28,460 nt of DNA from Apostichopus californicus (taxonomy: Eukaryota; Echinodermata; Holothuroidea; Aspidochirotida; Stichopodidae), in the NCBI GenBank assembly GCA_020650975.1, contig JAIPMN010000407.1, forward strand, positions 9,112 to 37,571, written 5' to 3'. The position numbers and the translations under genes were made by a program. The notes under the pieces are model-generated. The model had not been told where the DNA came from, did not search any database, and saw only the letters and a list, made by a program, of their open reading frames with translations. This document shows positions 1-12,854 of this stretch, one piece after another. Each line of letters begins with the position of its first letter. Positions within the stretch are counted from its first letter, which is position 1.

Positions 1-3000
1 TTCATATATTCTATATATATATATATGGAAACTCTACCTGCTCTTAACCCTTCCCTCCCCCCCCCCCCCTTCTTGGGGACCATGTCAAAGGCTGATAAAT
101 ACCTGGTTTCAATCATATACTCAGTGAGTGGTGTAATACGTTTTCTCCTAATTCTGTTACAGTAGCACTCTTGCATTTTGAGATGTTCATTTCAGAATAG
201 ATTTATACTTACCTATGATAACTCTTAATGATGCCCCTGGGCTGATCTATTAATTCGCATGTAATTTAAATAAGTGTCTCACGTCTTGCATCAAAAGCCC
301 CACAATTTTTATCTAGATTATCCTTGTTGTTTCATAGTACTAGAAGTAGAGAAGTTACAGAGGTGCACCATTGAAACAATTAACAGTTGTCAATTTTTGG
401 TCAATTGAGTCTTTATTTTAGTATTTATTTAGAGTTTTTTTCCCATAGAAATATTAAATTCATTAATACTTAAGCATCTGCGAGACTCAGTGTATACATC
501 CTTGTATATCAGTTGACATTCATTACAAATTCTCTACATGCAGAGCTGGACTTGTAATGCTTTCGACAGCTGTACTTAATTTTTTATGCAGGCGCTTTTA
601 TATTCAAGAGAAGCCAAAGATATATGATAAGAGACTAGTTAATTTTTCCCCCTTTCCTTTTCTTTGCTTTTCCCACTCGTTGTAAAACAAAGTTAAGTTG
701 CATTGAGACATCCGCGATGTTTGTCGTGGCAGCTGTGTGTATTTGAAGTGGGGTGAAGCACAGAGTGCAATTATGCTCTCCTTGTAAATTTTTCCAGCTT
801 CCCTGCGAGAACTAGACATGAGTCATCCTTCACTTTAATTAACAAGTAATAATTAAGTTTGCATTTTATTTTTTCAAGCCTCAAGAAAGAAAAGTCAGAC
901 ATATTAAAGGCATGCAATTTTTACATCATCTTTTCTCCTTATCATGTTAATATTGTAAGTGGGAGTCTGTTGATATATATGTAACAATGTTTGGAGTGCA
1001 GGGATGGTATTTATAACTCAGGATGGTGTATCATACTGCGTCATTTGTCCTGGGAGGGGGTAATGGGGGGGGGGTAGGATGGGTATGGTAATGGGACAGA
1101 AGAGAATTAAAGTTGATCTCATCAAATAGTGTACCCCAAGGTTTTTAGGTTATTTCTCTTTTATGGTAAGGCAGAGCCGTTGATAGGAAAGTGGTCGACA
1201 GTGTCATTTCACATTAGTCTAGTTGTCTGATGAATTGTAAATTAAAAGCAGCAGGGAGATGGCCAGTATAATGAAACGAGGAAAAGAAGTATGAAGACAA
1301 GTACGTAAAAACAGCCACGTGGTAATGTTGTATTTCTTCATGTCGGCAATGAAGTGGTTTATGAGACACCGTTTTGCCAGCAATTATAACTACTAATCCA
1401 TCGTTCATCGTTACATAACTTGCAAATTATGGATAGCGAACGGCAGTTACATGGTGAAAGAGAAATGAAGTTTCAGAAGACTAGAATTTATCATAACACA
1501 CTCGTCTGCATCCTCAGTCGGCAGCAGGTCCAAGTCGGAGCCCTGTTCTCGATGCAGTTTGTCCTAGTGTGACAAAAGACAATCGCCTTTCTTTCGTTTA
1601 ACCAGCATCGAGATGTATCACTTTCCATAAATGCTACATTGAATAACTAACCATCATGCAATTTTTTTTCATCATAACCTCAAAATTTGCAATGTCCATT
1701 ATTTAAAAACTCCCCCTCCCCCCCCAAATAAAAAACCCTCAAAATTCCAAAAGCATCAGTATCGCTATTACCTTCTGTGCCATTCATGTGTGCCATTTAA
1801 CGACGAAGATGTACGATCGTGATCTTAATACTGGCATAAAGAAAACGACCGTTTCACTAACAATATCCATCTTTTCCAATCTCCTTTCTCTTTTCTCTCT
1901 AGGTTGGTCTTCCTACGAAGCCAGTACTCAGTTGTATAATCTTGCACATTTAGGTGACTAATACAGTTTAATGCATCTTTTCAATTAGTGTGCATGCATT
2001 GTACCCATTTCATTCACCTATATTATTTTATTTTTTTTTGTCACCTTTTTCAGTGGATAGAAAAAAAGTTGGAAAAGGAAACAATGTGAGGTTTTTTTTT
2101 GAGTGTTTTATTGATTTTTCCTCCTATATATATTTTTTTTATCAGTTTGATGGTAGTCATGTCATTGGGATTAGTAATCGCTGTGGATCGCATGTTTGAG
2201 TGTCTTATTAATTTCATTTTTACCAACCAACTGTTCTGTGTCTATCTCACTATATTTTCTTTTTTTCTTGATGGAGTTTTTTTTTTAAGTTTTCATTCTT
2301 GTGACTTAATTTTTAAAGAGTTGGCAGTAGTGGTTTTAGGTTTTATATCCAAGTAGATCAAGTACAACTATAATGCTGAATACTTTCAGAAAAATTACGG
2401 CAATAAAGAAAAATGGGAAAAAAAGGGAGATGACTGTTTGCTGCGTATGGCTTCAATTCTCCCTAGAGTGTGTGAAAATTGAGTTTGGAATGTTCAGTTA
2501 AGACTGACAAGCTGACATAACAAACCCCTTAAATAAAATTACCTGGTCCCCAGTCCACCCCTTCTTCTGTGAGTTTTCTCTCATTACTGAAATCGGTACC
2601 CAATATGATGAATGGAATATGCTTTGTCATGTACTTTGGGACTACTATACACATCTCCATTAGGGTTCATGACCTCATTTCCTCTCTAGGAGCAGGCCTG
2701 ATGACCGGAGAGCAATTCCATAGTTTTGTTGTTGTTGTTGTTGTTGTTAAGGAGTCGTAAGAAAAAGAGAATAAAAAACAATGGCTGACTGTAAAACCAT
2801 GATTTCAGTTGTACAGTATTTAATATTGTTGATAGGATCCTTAAAAGGTCTATTTTTGTGACACAAAATGCTGTAATGGCCAAAACTAAAAGCAATTTTT
2901 ATTCACATTTCAACATTTCTAAGTCTCTGAAATGTATTTAGGATTTAGTGGCAAGTTTGATCTTCACAAGATTACAAGGTGACTGCAGATTGCATAGGGC

Positions 3001-3630
3001 AGTCTACACTGTATTGTGTACCATGAAGCCATACTTCTTTTTGTAACTATTTGGGACTCCACTATATAATTCTCAGACCCATTAGATTTAGCCATTGTGG
3101 ATAGTTTCTTTGAGAGCGAAATCCATTGGATGTAGACAAATACCACAGTTACATTGCAAACCTTAAACAGAAAATGGAACAAAGACAGAGAATGTAAAAA
3201 GTAAACATATGAACAGTTTTTGTTTTGCTGTTTAGTTACTCATTTAAGTCTGAAGTGCAGTTTTATCTCTGTAGATGTTGTACTGTTGAATTTGACTTGA
3301 GTCTCTTCCATGAAATTGTCAATGTTTAAAACAAAATTTATAGACCTCCTGTAAAACAAAAACAATGTTCTTGCCCGGCACACTATATGACATATTAAGA
3401 GAGGGTAATTTATTGTTATCTCAAGTATTGAGGAAGTAAAGTAACAGAGTATTTTACATATAATCTAGCAGTAAGATACTCTGGTTGCTAGATTCATAGC
3501 AGATGGTAAACAGAATCTTAGTGGTGTGTGTGGACTGTATGTGACACTTGCTAGTAAACATGCTAACACAAAATTGCATCATAGTTGAAGTTCATACACT
3601 CTATGTAGATCTACCTTGGTGAGTAGAAGA
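1..3630. other. AT-rich noncoding stretch, no gene seen
   Basis: It holds a TA repeat (about 12-26), a 13-base C run (57-69), a G-quadruplex-type G cluster (1052-1083) with a 10-base G run, a C-rich patch (1712-1725), poly-T blocks (2030-2300) and the GTT repeat. A small GC-richer patch at 1500-1560 has an acceptor-like CCTCAG, but no usable exon could be framed. Short frames here have coding-unlike composition. Confidence 0.6.
2728..2748. repeat. (GTT)7 microsatellite
   Basis: Seven perfect GTT units in noncoding DNA. Confidence 0.9.
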
Positions 3631-3900
3631 ACCCTATTGCAATTGGTCAAAGGTCAACTCTTTTGTGAGGTGAATGTGTGAAAAACCTTGTAAACACAAT
3701 TGCAAAAGTAAAACTGTGTTTGAAATTGGTATGTGGCATATATTGATGCAAAAACCCTATTGAAATCAGTGGAACTGAAAAAAAAGGTCATTTTAGGTCA
3801 CCATAGGTCAAAGTCTGAAAACCTTTTAAATGAGATAAAGGCAGAAGCTACTGTTGTACTTGGTATGTTAATCAAACATAGTGTGTTTCAAGCACCCTGG
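3631..3900. repeat. Decayed tandem repeat, roughly 125-140 bp period
   Basis: ACCCTATTG starts at 3631 and again at 3754, and a related ACCCTGG at 3893. Between them the shared pieces recur in the same order: AGGTCA words, a GTGTGAAAAACCTTGTAAA / GTCTGAAAACCTTTTAAA block, and TTGGTATGT. Spacing is 123 and 139 bp. The copies are badly decayed, so the boundaries are approximate. It is probably a remnant of a dispersed satellite-like family. Confidence 0.5.
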
Positions 3901-6900
3901 TAACTATCATTGACAATCACAAGTTTGTGTGCTGTCTAGTATGAAATGTTTTCATATATCGATTGTAACAAAGGAGTCATGTAACAACGGCCTATTGGCC
4001 GTTTGGACACAGACGGATACAAGTTTGGTTACCCTTCTCTCTTTTACGATGGGGTTAAAGACTGATTTCTGTCTCTGTCGCAGTTGTAAGAGTTCAAATG
4101 TTCAAAGTAGGAACCAAAGTTATGAGGATTTACAATCTCTTTAAAATTTCTAGCCCTCCAATCATGCTATTAAAAATGATTATATACCACGAACACTGTC
4201 AGCCCTTATCCTCAAAAGAAATTGTGTTCATTAGTTATCAAAAACCCTCACTTTTAGTTTACCTATCTCAACGCAAGTGCTGGACTCTTGCTATAATACA
4301 GCGTTCTTTCTTCTATTTTCTGAATCTAAATTGAGTAACTAACTCGTAATGGATTCCATGAAAGTGAAAGCAGGTCTTTTGTCTAATTTATATATTGCAA
4401 ATTTTTTCGGTACTTAAACGTGAACCCTACAGGTTATTTCTCAAAGCAAGATTGCAAATGATCAAAGTAAGAAAAGCCAATCAGATGCATTTTCCACGAA
4501 GCAAATTATTATATTAAATCGTAGTGAATAATTAAGGATTTCACTAGAATCTAAATAATTCATCATCACCAATTCATGCCGTCATGTTGATTCCTGATCC
4601 AAAACAAGACATATCAGAAATGTTCAAAATTTTACTCTTTTGTTGTAATGTAACTCACTCATTTGAACTAATGAATGCTGTTATATCATTTGAGCATTGC
4701 AAATTTTTTATTTTTTTTTATATTTTTATTAACACTTATTTTTAGGAAATTCAATACAAAAATATTACTACACTGATAAGATTGGATTTTTACTGTAAAG
4801 GGATCAAAATAGATGAGTCAAGACTGAAACGAGCTTAAATTAGCAAAAATGAAAATATGAGTAAAAAGCCACAAAATGATTCTGGTTTACATCACACATA
4901 TATATACAAATATATGTGGCTGCTTAGCAACTGACTTCCAAATCCAATTACCTTTTAATCATCGTCTTACATCCTTTATAGAAAAAAAAAAAAAAATTGT
5001 GATCCAAACCCTGGTGACAAATAATCTTTTTTTTTCTAATCAAGCATTCTTTGTACCATGCACACTGTGAAAACATCCTTATCCTGCTGTAATACTGTGC
5101 TTAATTTACTGTTACGTGTGCTTCGTATCTCTTCAGTACTTTCAGTGAGAATTAATAATTAAAGTATAAATATTAAAGCCTGCATCCCACACAAGCCATG
5201 TTTTTAATTTAGTCAAATAATGCAAGCATCACAGACTATGGATTATGAAAGCATGAAAAGAAAGTGTTCAGTGAAGTGTGACCTAGCGAATGGAAATATA
5301 TATAGCTATTGGCTTGCCTTGAATGTATAGCTTTTGTCATAATTGAACATTCCATTAATTGTCGGTGAACGCTCTGCATCCAAATTTAGTTATAATGATA
5401 TATAGGAGTAAAAATTGGAGAGAGAGACTCTTGCAGTTCAAACTACTTAAAAGTCAAGATAATCAAATGAATTAAACATTTCAATGTCTTAATGTGGTGC
5501 TCTTGTTCATATATATTATCCTAAACTATGTTTAGTGACCGTAATGTCCCATCTGAGTTTTTAGGATACACAGAGTAAATCTTAACCCCTTGTGATAGTA
5601 TAGCAAAGACACCAGAATTCCCAGAGTGGGGGTCGCTGGTGGGAGGGGGATGGGGGGGAGGGAGGGGATAAAAGGATGGCAAGCAAGCACAAACAGTTTG
5701 GTGGGAGCAAATAGTTTGTTAGAGCAGTAACCCACTCATGTAAAGTACACAATTTTGTTTTACCAGAGCCAACCTGGGGGTAGGGAGAGGGATGACTAAG
5801 GAAATCATTATGAGTGAAAGGTAACTGCCCCCATGCTCTCCTTACTCAGGTGCCACCACTGTGTAGTGATACATACCAGAATAGTTACATGTTGGAATGC
5901 TGTATCCGGCCGAGTTGAACAATTTGACCTTCCGTTGCTTCAGCAGTGTGACTTGGTCGAAATTCATATTGAGCCTAACAGAGAGAGCAGATTGGGCATT
6001 GCGATAGCACTGTCGTTGTGTCCACCCAGTTTTATTTTTCTAGTCTATTTTAACATTTTTACTTCACCCTGCATCTCATACATGCTATCATTTCTTTGGT
6101 TACCTGACCTATACTGTACTGTAGGTGCGTCAGCTGTCAGTGGCCCTACCCGCCCTTCCTCCCCCCCCCCCTCACATTACCTCATTATATCCTATTAAGC
6201 TCCTCTAAGGATCAGAGGGTGTGACACAGAGAGATGGGGGGAAGGGAAAGAATTGCAAGTCAATTGGCTGGCAGCGTTTGTCTTAATTGCTATCATTCTT
6301 TTACCGTCATTTTATCATTATTACATCAATTTGTTGCTGATGTTGCCTCATTTCTATGCTTTCAAGTTCATGCTTGCCCATAGTCAACAGTGTTGATACT
6401 GTACATGTGTATCTAAATGCATATTCATGCTATGTGGTTATTGTGAGTCCATTAATACCAACAGTTTTCAAGTCTGAAGCATTAACTTTTCTAACCATCC
6501 TCTTTCTTTTCATTCCATAAGTCACATGTGCATTGTCTGTTCTGAGAAGTTTGTATGAAACGTATCAAGCTTAAATGTTTCTTTATTCAGATATGGACAT
6601 TTGTATTTATTTATTTAATACGAAAAAAAAGGGCCAACTTAAAATAGTTTTGTATGGAAGAGTATGTGATGACCGATGGCCACCATGTTGAAGTAACGTT
6701 GTAGAAAGTCACTTTCTTTAAAGGGTAACCGTGGACCTGTTAGGGAGTAATAGGAAAGGTATCACATATTGACCAAGTTGCATATATATATATAAAAGTA
6801 GAGTCACATCTCTGTAACATTGGGACTTTCCTAGAGCATGGGTTCGTAATAAACAGCAGGCCCACGGGCCAAACCGGGACTGCAAAAGATTTCAATCTGG

Positions 6901-8077
6901 TCTGTGAAGAAAACTCAGACCACAAGCTAGCTTGGGTGTGTGGATTCCTTAATTGGTTAGGTTTGAGCACCCTACCAGCCTATCCTACATCTTCAGTAAA
7001 TCTGGGTATAAGTATAATTTTGGTCCTTGTTTGGCCCTCTGCTCCAGCCAATGTTTTTCTCTGGTTCTCAAAGAAAATTACTTGAGGACCCCATACTGTT
7101 TACATTTCATACCCTATGATTTGGTTACATACTAAGAAAGAACTAGAATGTTAGTTATATCCTCTTATGTGTGTTTTTTTCTCTCGTTAGTGAACAAAAT
7201 TCTCGTCAGGATTAAGGTAAAAGGATCATATCCGCTAAACAGGGAAAGGGTTATCCACATTACAATCAAAGGAAATCCACACAGTATAGTCTCATTTAGA
7301 AACAGACCTTTGAAAAATTCCTTTTCCAGTGTAGTTGCATGTTGTATTTAATCTGCTACAGTTTGGTAGTACAATCTTGATCATTAATAGGAAAGATAAT
7401 TTACTTGAAAATGTAAACCTGTTACTTGAATCCTCCAAACTTTTGGATTTTGGGAGTTTTGGGATGATTAGTGTTAAAAATACATAAACTGTACAGAATG
7501 TGAAGAGTTTGTTCTCTTTATTAAATGTTTCTGCAAGTAAATTGAGGCTAGTCCCATGATTTCCCAATTCACATGCTATGAAAGTGCTTATTTGCTACAT
7601 GGATGTGTGAACTATCAAAATTTGATTGCTTGTATGGGTGGCCTATAACCTGCAAAATGGGCCAAGGCTGATAATATTCGGAAGCAAAGTAAACACTCGA
7701 CTTTGTTAAGGTTGTCAAGGTTTCTGCTTAAAGAGCTTGATTCAAATTGTGATGATGGTTTTCTAACGAGTTGTTCCTCACTTAATAAGTTCAGTGAAAA
7801 CATTCAGTCATATAGATTCCTGAAAATGTCAAATCTTGTTAGCCTATGTCCCGAGTTCTTGGAAAGAAAAATCTTGGTTTTGGAAAGAGAAAAATGAAAT
7901 CAACCTTTTGTACACATAATTAGTCCATAGGAATAATTTAGCCGTGTTCGTGTAGTATATATGCAATGCCAAATGGACAGATTGCTATATATGCAAATGC
8001 AAAGACTCATGTCACCTTTTGTACATGGAGAACCATAGTGAAATCAGATTCATCAACCACAAGTTGCTACACAAAAT
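3901..8077. other. AT-rich noncoding stretch, no gene seen
   Basis: It contains A and T homopolymers (about 4981-4995, 5026-5035), a G-rich cluster at 5627-5668 that fits a G-quadruplex pattern, an 11-base C run (6161-6171) and a TA repeat near 6783-6793. A 121-codon plus frame at 5833-6198 runs into a low-complexity Pro/Ser tail and has no convincing splice borders. Confidence 0.6.
6835..7110. mobile_element. Possible decayed hAT-like fragment
   Basis: GCAGGCCCACGGGCCAAACC near 6857 and TGGTTCTCAAAG followed by TTGAGGACCCC near 7060-7091 resemble sequence often found at or near the ends of old hAT-family elements. I see no paired terminal repeat or target duplication, so this is only a resemblance. 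Confidence 0.25.
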
Positions 8078-8085
8078 GACATTAA
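8078..8085. repeat. Left target-site duplication GACATTAA
   Basis: This copy directly abuts the left end of the hAT-type element and is identical to 8467-8474 on the other side. Confidence 0.9.
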
Positions 8086-8466
8086 CAGTGGCGGAGCTAG
8101 GGGTATTGGTCAGGAGGGGCGAGAATGGTCTGTAGGGGCGCTTTCGACACTATCTAAGGGGAGCGCCACCACAGGTTGGGGCGTAGCGTACGGAATTTTT
8201 TTGAGTAAAGATACTCCCTAGATCGCCGGAAATGACCCGTTCCGGGCCTGGCTAATTTGCAGATAAACGAAGAATAAATAGGTGTCCTCGCGAACTTACA
8301 CCAACAAAATGTTACAAATGTCAATAGGTAGATGAGAGCGCAATAAAAAAGTCAATAATCGCGAATAAGTAAAAAGTGGTAAAGAGCTAAAAGGGCGCCA
8401 GCAGTCCATTTGAGTCCGTCAGGGGAGGCATCCGCCCCCCCTGACTGTATGGACGCTTCGCCACTG
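8086..8466. mobile_element. Nonautonomous hAT-type element (MITE), 381 bp, with 8-bp target-site duplication
   Basis: The element starts CAGTGGCGGAGC and ends with the inverted copy of CAGTGGCGAAGC (11 of 12 identical). The inverted similarity extends inward in broken form, with GTCAGGAGGGGCG on the left matching GTCAGGGGGGGCG on the right strand. It is flanked on both sides by a perfect direct repeat GACATTAA (8078-8085 and 8467-8474). An 8-bp duplication and CA-G type ends fit the hAT superfamily. There is no transposase frame inside, so it would have moved in trans. The intact duplication implies a fairly recent insertion. Confidence 0.9.
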
Positions 8467-8474
8467 GACATTAA
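8467..8474. repeat. Right target-site duplication GACATTAA
   Basis: This copy directly abuts the right end of the hAT-type element and is identical to 8078-8085. Confidence 0.9.
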
Positions 8475-8774
8475 TGTGAATACTAAATTATTCCCTGACA
8501 CCTGACACAAAGTTTGCAAGCAATGACTTCAAGGTATACAAACATATATGTGTATATGTGTGGATTGAGGACTATAGGAACATTGTAACAGACAGTTTAA
8601 GTATTACTATCCAGTAACAAGTAGATAACTGTGCACATTAGATTATGATCACACAAGTGACATACTCAATGACTGTTTACTGATTCTTCAGGCTGAGAGA
8701 CACATCGAAAGTCGCATATCACCTTCGAATCAAGTGCAAAATAACACCCTTGTAGTTTGATCTTACGTCACCAG

Positions 8775-8934
8775 CCTCCATGTGGATACGGAAGTCTGAA
8801 TCAAGTCTCAAGAGCCTCATGTACGGATCAGAATGTTCCTGTGTCATGTACTAACGATACAAGACATTCAATTGCTGTTCCTTTCGCTGCTTGTGATTCC
8901 CATGAATGTCACGAGATGCAGCCTAATTTCTCTG
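8775..8934 (+). other. Candidate upstream coding exon (weak)
   Basis: A GC-richer patch in AT-rich DNA is open for 53 codons and is bordered by TCTTACGTCACCAG and TCTG|GTGAAT. Its translation is Cys-rich (PPCGYGSLNQVSRASCTD through to MQPNFS). It ends in phase 1, which is the phase needed to enter the exon at 14203. The open frame itself continues to 8984. One phase match has a one-in-three chance of arising by accident, the acceptor tract is mediocre, and the Cys-rich composition does not resemble the other exons. It could equally be a decayed transposon fragment. Confidence 0.25.
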
Positions 8935-8984
8935 GTGAATTAATCTGTGAACTAGATGTGCGGCCTACAGCCTGCCTTATTTAA

Positions 8985-11050
8985 TGAAACGCTTCGTAAC
9001 ATTGAATTAAACCCCACTCAGTAGATACTTTTAGCAACTGATCAATGCTATGGAGGTATTTAAATAATCTGACTGGTTGGTTATCTTGAATAAATCTGGT
9101 GGAAAAATGGATGTATTTAAGCTTTGTGAGCCACATTCTAGCCATGCTAGTTGAATGAGTGTCAGTTCAAGCTAATTGCCCAACTCACAGAATTTCAGGT
9201 CACTCTACCTGGCAAACAATAGAGATCTAATCAGTTCCTTGTGAGTTGGTTCACATATTGAGAAATCAGCTTCAAAAAACAGCTTGGAATTAGTGTTTGA
9301 ATAAATTATATTGACCGACCAAAGCAAATTCAAATATCTTTTATTCGGTGAACTGATGGAAAATTTGACAAAATTAGGCCACATATCCGGTATTAAATAT
9401 GATAATTAATGATGCTTCTGAAGATAATGGATTGGGGATGAAATATATTGGGCAATATATTTAAACATAGTGAACATGTTAGAGCTTGTGGATATTCCTA
9501 GATTACATATCATATATATCATGTCTTGTTAGAACCTTGGAGGTTTGGACACTTTTGTCCCAATATGAAGCTGTTTTTGCTATTTTCTGGTTTTGCACAA
9601 ATCTGTATGCTTATGTCTAATGTTTGAAGTGAGTATTTAAAACACCATGGTATATATATATATCCAAAATGGAAACTGACTCTTCTTAGCTCCTTGGGAA
9701 CGTTGTTCTTCATAAGCATCTAAATTGCAAATGGTAAATAATCAAAATGTAAAAACAAGTTAAGAATCACCTTCTAGTCTCTCTAAAAAATGGAAACCAA
9801 ACAGAATTTGTTTTCCTTGCACAAAGAATGATATAATGCAGTAAAAGCTGCACACTTGCCAGCGGAATTACAAAATGAATAATTTGTGGGACAAGAATTT
9901 TTCTTTATTAGCTTAATACAGAGGTAGTAAGTGTGATAGATAGGTCTCGCAGAGGACTTGCAGCAAGCACGTTTATGTAAAACTTTGTAAACTCAGTGTG
10001 TAACTATGAAACAGGATACTAACTCATAAACTACTCCCAAAATGGCAGCTTTATTTGACAAATTCTAGCAAACTATTGCCCTATCAACCAAAATCTCTTT
10101 CCATTTCTCCATATTTTGCTTTGATCTACTTTGCTTCTCACCTTAACCATCCAAGAAAAGAAATATTAAAAGGAAGTTAAAAATTAAAAAAATATATATA
10201 TATATTCTTTAAACATGTGACCCTATCACTATATCGTGGATCATAAGCAATGGAACATATATGCAATCAAAGTACAGATACTGGCAGACCTGTTTGTAGA
10301 CAAATATTCATTGTGGTACATATACACAGACCTGCATTGTAAAGTATAATTTATATATTCTAGCTGCCATTTGTACAGCCTTGATACAGAGATGTTATTT
10401 CTTGTCAATAGCCAATTAGATCCCTCCGTTATATAAACGCTTATCATATGAACACATATATATATAGAGTCTCTCACTGCATGACTAACTGATGATGCAT
10501 TCAGTCTGTTAAACGTTTCCCTGGTTGAATACCGATCGGGACATATCTTGCTACGAAACTGTACATTTCTAGATTAATTGCGTTCCAATTCATATTTTTT
10601 TGTTTTTTTTGTTTGTTTAGTCATTCTTTCTCTCTCACTTTCCCCCTTTTTAATTTTTTTTTTACTCTTGCTGGTAACATTTGCTGTGTATGTCGTGTGC
10701 CAATAGCTAACGCTGGTATATAAAGAAAGGAATAGAATAGAAAACTAACAGAGGCAATAAAAAAAAATGAAAAGGAGAGATATAGTATGGAGAGCTCTGT
10801 ATGTAAGCAATGATCTGCAAATTATGCAGGTATCTTTGTCATAATGATTTATTCAAAGTTAAAGCACTGTAGGGGGGAGAAATATATATATTTTTTTGAT
10901 TACGATAAATGTTAAAGTCATCTTTGCGATAGTGAAGAGTTTTTGTTATGTGTAAGTGATATACACATGACTCAAAATTTATTCAAGGATAGCCAGCTTG
11001 AGGGAGTGGTAATTTAGAAAATGTGACGGAAGAATAATATCGTTTGCAAT
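8985..11050. other. AT-rich noncoding stretch, no gene seen
   Basis: Only short TA repeats (about 9651-9663, 10191-10205, 10456-10466), T-rich blocks near 10590-10665 and random-looking frames are visible. Confidence 0.6.
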
Positions 11051-11573
11051 AATTGGAAAGCAATGGAATACCTTGGGAATTTGGAAGCAATGGAATACCT
11101 AGGGAATTTGGAAATATTGGAATACCTAGGGAATTTGGAAATATTGGTATACCTAGGGAATTTGGAAGCATTGGTATACCTAGAGAATTTGGAGGCATTG
11201 GTATACCTGGGGAATTTGGAAACATTGGTATACCAAGGGAATTTGGAAACATTGGTATACCTAGGAAATTTGGAAGCATTGGTATACCTAGCGAATTTGG
11301 AGGCATTGGTATACCTGGGGAATTTGGTATACCTAGGGAATATGGAAGCATTGGTATACCTAGAGAATTTGAAAGCATTGGTATACCTAGGGAATTTTGA
11401 GGCATTGGTATACCAAGGGAATTTGAAAGCATTGATATACCTAGGGAATTTGAAAGCATTGGTATAACTAGGGAAGTTTGGAAGCAATTCGAATACCTAG
11501 GGAATTTGAAAGCATTGGTATACCTAGGGAATTTGAAAGCATTGGACATACCTAGGGAATTTAGAAGCATTGG
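11051..11573. repeat. 27-bp minisatellite, about 19 copies
   Basis: The unit is close to CATTGGTATACCTAGGGAA followed by TTTGGAAG. Most copies are 27 bp, three are 28 bp, and two near 11310-11345 are shortened to 22-23 bp. Each unit holds the palindromes GGTATACC and CCTAGG. Because 27 is a multiple of three and stops are rare in the unit, long artificial frames appear on both strands (9-residue repeats such as IGIPREFGS on plus). Copies differ by a few bases each, so the array is not brand new. Frame shifts from the 28-bp copies, and frames open on both strands, argue against a real protein. Confidence 0.95.
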
Positions 11574-12854
11574 AGACTTCTTGGTGGGTAAGAAGCCAAT
11601 GTTACACCTGAGATGAATAAGCCAGTATGGCGGGTAAAGCATTTCCGTACCCATGTGAATTTAAAAGCATTGAAGACTGAGTGGATAGGAAGACAATATA
11701 TATTTTACTTTTGGGAAGACAACTTTTTATGAGCAATATGCTCTTATTTGTCTAGTATAATTGTCGATCAAAAGCCCCCCAAAAAATCCCATTTACGTTT
11801 ACTTTTTGTGGTGTCTTGGGTTTCGTTTCTCAATGTGACTAGAAGTGTACTAGACCAAAAAATATTTCTTAAATAATTGAATTATTAAACGGCTGAAACA
11901 GCTAACAGAATTGAATAACAGACATTTTGAATGTCATATGGAAGCTTTAAGAGATATCTGGCCAATCCATGGTGTATGAATGAAACATTGCTACAAACAA
12001 CATGAACTTATTATAAAATATCTATTGTGGTGAAAGAACTAGCCTTGCTGCCAATTTATTCTTCTTATATTCATATTGGTTTGAGAAAACAGAATATATA
12101 TACTGTACCTTCAAAGGGAGAGGGATTGTAGTTGAAAATGTGATTATAAATTTGTCATTAACTGAAAACTGTCTATTTGCAATACTAGTAAGTACTGTTG
12201 ATATTCCATTAGGTACAATGTTCACCATTCTTCTTAAAATTGTTCAATTTGAAAAGTTGCATGAATAGTATTAAACCAGTCGTTCATGCTTTTATTTGTG
12301 CACTGAATAAAATTTATACAAGTCTTTGCTGCTATGATATATATTTGACAAGTTGATATTGGCTCTGGTTTTAGTGTATCCAATTGTGCATTAACACAAG
12401 TACACAGCTGTTTGTATAACAACCTCATATGAAATAACATGCTGTAGGAAATGTGACTTTTATGAAAGACTTCCTTCCAATCTGTTTGTCTGCTTGTTTA
12501 GATCTCTAAATTCCAAATCGTAAACAGTATTAATCATTATGTACAAAGGACAACATTGTGTTCATCTACACCTCACACCATGGAAAAGGTACCTGATTAA
12601 TAGTTAGATCGTGTACACAGTACATATAACACAGCTGTTGATGACCTACAGTATGCAATAATATTATAGAATCATGGAAGGTGTCCCAAGTTCAGTAGAT
12701 TTTAAGAAAACACATCGATTTAGAACATTAATGTGTATGAATTGGCAAAAACATGTTCTTGTATGATCATGTAAATTGTGTTGTTTGTGAAATCATCGTT
12801 TGAGTGCAAATATTTGTTTACGTAAAGGTATGTATGTAAAGCTTAATGGATCAG
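11574..12854. other. AT-rich noncoding stretch, no gene seen
   Basis: A few bases related to the minisatellite unit recur near 11655-11675. Otherwise there is no repeat, splice pair or frame worth calling. Confidence 0.6.

Noticed and set aside
5833..6198. 121-codon plus-strand frame
   Set aside because: It ends in a poly-C-encoded Pro/Ser tail, has no convincing donor, and shows no recognisable protein pattern.
10983..11654. 223-codon minus-strand frame and overlapping plus/minus frames of 115-157 codons
   Set aside because: All are produced by the 27-bp minisatellite; units of 28 bp shift the frame, and the flanking codons have no splice or coding signals.
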